Below, in pieces: positions 60,485-64,000 of a DNA stretch of 64,000 nt. The position numbers and the translations under genes were made by a program. Under the pieces are notes generated by a model. It searched no databases. It had not been told where the DNA came from and worked only from the letters and a program-made list of their open reading frames with translations. Every line of letters starts with the position of its first letter. Position 1 is the first letter of the stretch. Source of the stretch: Methylibium sp. NZG (lineage in GTDB: Bacteria > Pseudomonadota > Gammaproteobacteria > Burkholderiales > Burkholderiaceae_C); assembly GCA_001263235.1 (NCBI GenBank), contig LGRD01000036.1:1-64000 (forward strand). The letters are read 5' to 3'.

Positions 60485-60796
60485 ATGACGCCCACGATCG
60501 AACACCTGCCGCCCGGATCGGCCAGTCAGTTGCCGAACCTGGGCCGCTTCCAAGCCGTCGTCGACGGCCACCTCGGCGTGTGCGACTACCGGCTCGACGG
60601 CTCGGTGATGCACTTGACGCACACCGAGGTGGCGCCCGCGCTCGAAGGCCGCGGCATCGCCGCTGCGCTGGTGAAGGCGGCGCTCGATCATGCGCAATCG
60701 AGCGGGCTGAAGGTCAACCCGCTGTGCTCGTACGTGCGCCACTACATGCAACGCCACCCTGAGACCGCGGCCTTGCGCGCGGCGTTGCCAACCTGA
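60485..60796 (+). CDS. Small GNAT-like acetyltransferase (YjdJ type)
   Basis: 103 residues. FQAVVDGHLGVCDYRLDGSV leads to the acetyl-CoA loop TEVAPALEGRGIAAALVKAA and the closing SGLKVNPLCSYVRHYMQRHP. This is the short GNAT group of YjdJ/GCN5-like proteins, lacking the N-terminal part of full GNATs. The substrate is unknown. It is located 49 bases after yaeQ on the same strand. Confidence 0.88.
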   Translation: MTPTIEHLPPGSASQLPNLGRFQAVVDGHLGVCDYRLDGSVMHLTHTEVAPALEGRGIAAALVKAALDHAQSSGLKVNPLCSYVRHYMQRHPETAALRAALPT

Positions 60797-60821
60797 ACAC
60801 GCATTGAGCCCCGCGCACACG

Positions 60822-63056
60822 ATGCCCAACCGTCCGTTGCATCGCCTGCTGTGGCTCGCCGTCCTGCTCTTGCCCCCGTTCAACACCATGGCCCAAACCC
60901 CTGCGACGCCTGCGAAAACCTCCGCACCGGCTGCCGACCCTGCCGTCGATGACCCTTTCCTGTGGCTCGAAGACGTGCAGGGCGACAAGGCCCTCGCGTG
61001 GGTGCGCGAGCGCAACGCCGAGTCGCAGAAGCTGCTGCAGGCGCGGCCCGAGTACGAGCCAACGCGTGCGCGCCTGCTGGAAATCCTGAACTCGAAGGAG
61101 CGCATCCCGAACGTCTCGCGCCGCGGCGACTGGCTCTACAACCTGTGGCAGGACGAGCGCAACCCGCGCGGGCTGTGGCGCCGCACCACGCTGGCCGAAT
61201 ACCGCAAGCCGCAGCCAGCATGGGAGACGGTGATCGACCTCGACGCGCTCGGCGCGGCCGAGAAAGAAAACTGGGTCTGGGGCGGCTCGACCTGCCTGGG
61301 CCCGGGCTACCGGCGCTGCCTCGTCTCGCTCTCGCGCGGCGGCGCCGACGCGACGGTGGTGCGCGAGTTCGACACCGTGAGCAAGACCTTCGTGGCCGGC
61401 GGCTTCAACCTGCCCGAAGCCAAGTCGGACGTGGCGTGGGTGAACGCCGACACGCTTTACGTCGGCACCGACTTCGGCCCCGGCTCGATGACCGACTCGG
61501 GCTACCCGCGCGTCGTCAAGCGCTGGGAGCGCGGCACGCCGCTGGCCGCCACGGTGACGGTGTTCGAAGGCGAGGCGAAGGACGTGGCAGCCGGCGTGAC
61601 GGTGGACGACACGCCGGGCTTCGAGCGCGTGGTGTTCAGTCGCTCGACCGACTTCTTCAACGAGAAGCGCTTTCTGTTGCGCGACGGCAAGCTGGTCGAC
61701 TTCGACGTGCCCAGCGACGCGAGCTGGCTGTTCTGGAACCACGCCGGTGGCCAGGCCGACACCTTGCTGCTGGAGTTGCGCAGCGATCTCGTGGTGGGCG
61801 GCAGCACGTACCCGCGCGGCTCACTGCTGGCGGCCGACGCGGCGGCGTACCTCCAAGGCGAACGCCGCTTCACGGCCCTGTTCACGCCCACCGCCACACG
61901 CTCGCTGGCCGGCTTCACGACCACGCGCAGCCATGTGATCGTGAGCGTGCTCGACAACGTGGCGAGCCGGCTCGAAGAATGGCGCCGTACGCCGGGCAGC
62001 GCCCCTGCGCGCACCCAAGCACGCACCGGTGCACACTCGCCTGCGGGCTTCGTCAAGCGCGACATCGCCGCGCCGTTCCCCGGCACGCTGGGCGTGCAGG
62101 GCCTGAGCGACCCGATGCTGCGCAACGACGCGCTGGCCGAGCAGTACCTGCTGAGCTACACCGACTTCCTCACGCCCGACTCACTGCAACTGGGCACCAG
62201 CGGCACTGACGCGCGCGAGCCGCTGAAGGCGCGCCCGGCCTTCTTCGACGCCCAGGGCATGCGCACCGAGCAGTTCTTCGCCACCAGCGCCGACGGCACG
62301 CGCGTGCCGTACTTCGTCGTCTGGCCGAAAGGTGCGAAGGCCGATGGCAGCAACCCGACGCTGCTCTACGGCTACGGCGGCTTTGAGATCTCGCTCCAGC
62401 CGGGGTACTCGGGCACGCACGGCGCCGCGTGGTTCCAGCGCGGCGGCGTGCGGGTGGTGGCCAACATCCGCGGCGGCGGCGAGTACGGGCCGGGCTGGCA
62501 CCAGGCCGCGTTGAAGGAAAACAAGCAGCGCAGCTACGACGACTTCATCGCCGTGGCGCAAGACCTGGTGGCGCGCAACATCACGAGTCCTGCGCACCTC
62601 GGCATCCAAGGCGGCAGCAACGGCGGCTTGCTCGTCGGCGCTGTGGTCACGCAGCGGCCCGAATTGTTCGGCGCGGTGGTGTGCCAGGTGCCGCTGCTGG
62701 ACATGAAGCGCTACCACTTGCTGTTGGCCGGCGCGTCGTGGATGGCCGAGTACGGCAACCCCGACGACGCGGCCGAGTGGGCCTTCATCTCGAAGTACAG
62801 CCCGTACCAAAATGTGAAACCGCGCGTCAAGCCCGACGTGATGTACCCGAAGATTCTGTTCACCACCTCCACGCGCGATGACCGCGTGCACCCTGGCCAC
62901 GCCCGCAAGATGGCCGCACGCATGCTCGCGCAGGGGCACGAGGTGCTGTACTACGAGAACATCGAGGGCGGCCACGGCGGCGCGGCCGACAATGCGCAAC
63001 GCGCTCACCTGCAGGCGCTGGAATTCAGCTACCTGTGGCAGCAACTGGGCCGCTGA
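60822..63056 (+). CDS. Secreted prolyl oligopeptidase (S9A)
   Basis: 744 residues from the ATG giving MPNRPLHRLLWLAVLLLPPF, a signal peptide. DDPFLWLEDVQGDKALAWVR is the conserved S9A entry. A seven-bladed propeller covers about 130-470. The hydrolase domain has YGYGGFEISLQPGYSG, VVANIRGGGEYGPGWHQAAL, the nucleophile in IQGGSNGGLLVGAVV and the Asp in STRDDRVHPGHA, with His in IEGGHGGAADN. It is of the oligopeptidase-B/PREP type exported to the periplasm. A TTG start at 60804 is possible but weaker. Confidence 0.93.
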   Translation: MPNRPLHRLLWLAVLLLPPFNTMAQTPATPAKTSAPAADPAVDDPFLWLEDVQGDKALAWVRERNAESQKLLQARPEYEPTRARLLEILNSKERIPNVSRRGDWLYNLWQDERNPRGLWRRTTLAEYRKPQPAWETVIDLDALGAAEKENWVWGGSTCLGPGYRRCLVSLSRGGADATVVREFDTVSKTFVAGGFNLPEAKSDVAWVNADTLYVGTDFGPGSMTDSGYPRVVKRWERGTPLAATVTVFEGEAKDVAAGVTVDDTPGFERVVFSRSTDFFNEKRFLLRDGKLVDFDVPSDASWLFWNHAGGQADTLLLELRSDLVVGGSTYPRGSLLAADAAAYLQGERRFTALFTPTATRSLAGFTTTRSHVIVSVLDNVASRLEEWRRTPGSAPARTQARTGAHSPAGFVKRDIAAPFPGTLGVQGLSDPMLRNDALAEQYLLSYTDFLTPDSLQLGTSGTDAREPLKARPAFFDAQGMRTEQFFATSADGTRVPYFVVWPKGAKADGSNPTLLYGYGGFEISLQPGYSGTHGAAWFQRGGVRVVANIRGGGEYGPGWHQAALKENKQRSYDDFIAVAQDLVARNITSPAHLGIQGGSNGGLLVGAVVTQRPELFGAVVCQVPLLDMKRYHLLLAGASWMAEYGNPDDAAEWAFISKYSPYQNVKPRVKPDVMYPKILFTTSTRDDRVHPGHARKMAARMLAQGHEVLYYENIEGGHGGAADNAQRAHLQALEFSYLWQQLGR

Positions 63057-63096
63057 ACCCCACCATGCCCCCGAACCCAACACGGAGACACGTCCC

Positions 63097-64000
63097 ATGA
63101 CATTCGCCCGATGCCTTGCGCTGGCCGCCACCGCGCTGGCCGCAACCACCGCCCTGCCCACGCTGGCTGCCTTCCCCGACAAGCCGGTCAAGATCCTGAT
63201 CGGCTTTCCTGCCGGCGGCCCGCTCGATGCGCACGCCCGGCTGCTGGCCGAGAAGCTGCAGGCGGCGCTGGGCCAGCCGGTGATCATCGACTACAAGGCC
63301 GGCGCGGGCGGCAGCGTCGGCGCCGAGTTCGTCGCCAAGTCGGCGGCCGACGGCTACACGCTGCTGCTGGCCAACACCGGCACCATGGTCATCAACCCAG
63401 CCGTCTACACCAAGCTGCCCTACCAGACGCTGAAGGACTTCGTGCCGATCGCGCGCACCGCGCAGCAGCCGCTCGCGCTGGTGGTCAACCCGGCGGTACC
63501 GGCCAACACCGTGCAGGAGCTGGTGGCGCTGGCCAAGAAGAACCCGGGCAAACTGAACTACGGCTCGGCCGGCAACGGCGGCATCAGCCACCTGGTGCCC
63601 GAGATTTTCAAGAGCGCCACCGGCACCTTCATCGTGCACATCCCGTACCGTGGCAGCGCGCCGGCCTTCACCGACCTGCTGGCCGGGCAGGTGCAAGTGA
63701 TGGCCGAGTCGATCCCGCAGGCCTCGCAGTACGTCAAGCAGGGCAAGCTGCGCGCGCTGGCCGTGACCGGGCGCGAACGCAATGCCGCGCTGCCCGACCT
63801 GCCGACCTTTGCCGAAGCCGGCATCAAGGGCCTGGAGGTGGTGGGCTTCTACGGCATCCTGGCGCCGGTGGCCATACCGAAAGATGTGGTGGCGCGCCTG
63901 TCCGACGCCTTCAAGCAGGTGCTGGAGAACCCCGAGATCCGCAGCAAGATGGCGGCGCAGGGCGCCGACCCGGCCTACTTGGGCAGCGAAGCGTTCGGCG
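63097..64000 (+). CDS. Bug-family (TctC-like) periplasmic binding protein, 3' end cut by the window
   Basis: 301 codons are visible without a stop. The signal peptide (CLALAATALAATTALPTLAA) is followed by FPDKPVKILIGFPAGGPLDA, the Bug signature, then IIDYKAGAGGSVGAEFVAKS, GYTLLLANTGTMVINPAVYT, FIVHIPYRGSAPAFTDLLAG and FAEAGIKGLEVVGFYGILAP. Bug proteins bind carboxylates and are very numerous in Burkholderiales, often without a linked transporter. The ligand is unknown. The preceding gene ends 40 bases upstream and the ribosome site is GGAG. Confidence 0.93.
   Translation, partial: MTFARCLALAATALAATTALPTLAAFPDKPVKILIGFPAGGPLDAHARLLAEKLQAALGQPVIIDYKAGAGGSVGAEFVAKSAADGYTLLLANTGTMVINPAVYTKLPYQTLKDFVPIARTAQQPLALVVNPAVPANTVQELVALAKKNPGKLNYGSAGNGGISHLVPEIFKSATGTFIVHIPYRGSAPAFTDLLAGQVQVMAESIPQASQYVKQGKLRALAVTGRERNAALPDLPTFAEAGIKGLEVVGFYGILAPVAIPKDVVARLSDAFKQVLENPEIRSKMAAQGADPAYLGSEAFG

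Overview
The window is a GC-rich (estimated near 68 percent), densely packed chromosomal stretch. It looks like a free-living betaproteobacterium of the order Burkholderiales, in the Rubrivivax/Leptothrix/Methylibium neighbourhood. The evidence is a Bug-family periplasmic binding protein at the right edge, a short core-MetE methionine synthase, DUF2853, DUF4124-like and YaeQ proteins, and Burkholderiales-style intergenic repeats. The genus assignment is inference. I found no tRNA, rRNA, CRISPR array or prophage. Most of the window is ordinary chromosome with small accessory patches.

Layout. 0-0.8 kb: the end of an IS256-type element abuts and shortens the second gene of an overlapping DUF4160/DUF2442 pair. 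0.8-8.4 kb: a BamE-like lipoprotein, a DUF72 protein, an MCE lipid-transport cluster (permease, MlaD-like protein, lipoprotein) with no ATPase gene, DUF2853, an EEP-family hydrolase, an ECF-like sigma factor, a transglutaminase and a cupin. 8.6-13.1 kb: a membrane diguanylate cyclase, a small secreted or anchored peptide and a LytS/LytTR-type two-component pair. 13.1-18.4 kb: a simple-sequence repeat tract, a large zinc metalloprotease, a decayed Phd antitoxin and ettA. 18.65-28.8 kb: a polyol operon of ABC importer, SDR dehydrogenase, D-arabinitol 4-dehydrogenase, AraC regulator, xylulokinase and MFS transporter. Together these predict import of an arabitol- or mannitol-type polyol, oxidation to D-xylulose and phosphorylation to xylulose 5-phosphate. 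29-36.7 kb: RhlE helicase, a nucleotide-binding oxidoreductase with a near-leaderless promoter, a membrane-anchored Mrr-like protein with altered catalytic residues, a DUF4124-like protein, an RluA-family pseudouridine synthase, RsgA and a Tim44-domain protein. 36.7-44.9 kb: a GGDEF/EAL protein, a subtilase with a hexapeptide repeat tail, an SDR and an S9 peptidase. 45-53.9 kb: a methyltransferase/2OG-dioxygenase pair, a Cys-rich 51-residue peptide, core-MetE, an S4 protein, a luciferase-like monooxygenase, a cold-shock protein, a CurA-like reductase and a soluble hybrid kinase. 53.9-64 kb: oligopeptidase A, a coiled-coil secreted protein, glutathione reductase, an RHH-like protein, a CMD/AhpD-like protein, a VapBC-type module, YaeQ, GNAT, prolyl oligopeptidase and the Bug protein cut by the window edge.

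The most unusual structure is at 2979-3107. Two tandem 62-bp units lie between the MlaD-like gene and its lipoprotein partner. Each unit is a 21-codon mini-ORF with its own Shine-Dalgarno sequence, chained by 4-base start/stop overlaps so that translation could pass unbroken through the insertion. The differences between the copies are all non-synonymous or in the start codon, so the coupling, not the peptide, seems to be what is kept. Other points of interest are the LVLSEG repeat tail, the SSR tract upstream of the LytS-type kinase, the strong-SD 13-codon ORF upstream of rsgA, the inverted repeat inside the polyol operon, and a dispersed intergenic element present in two copies.
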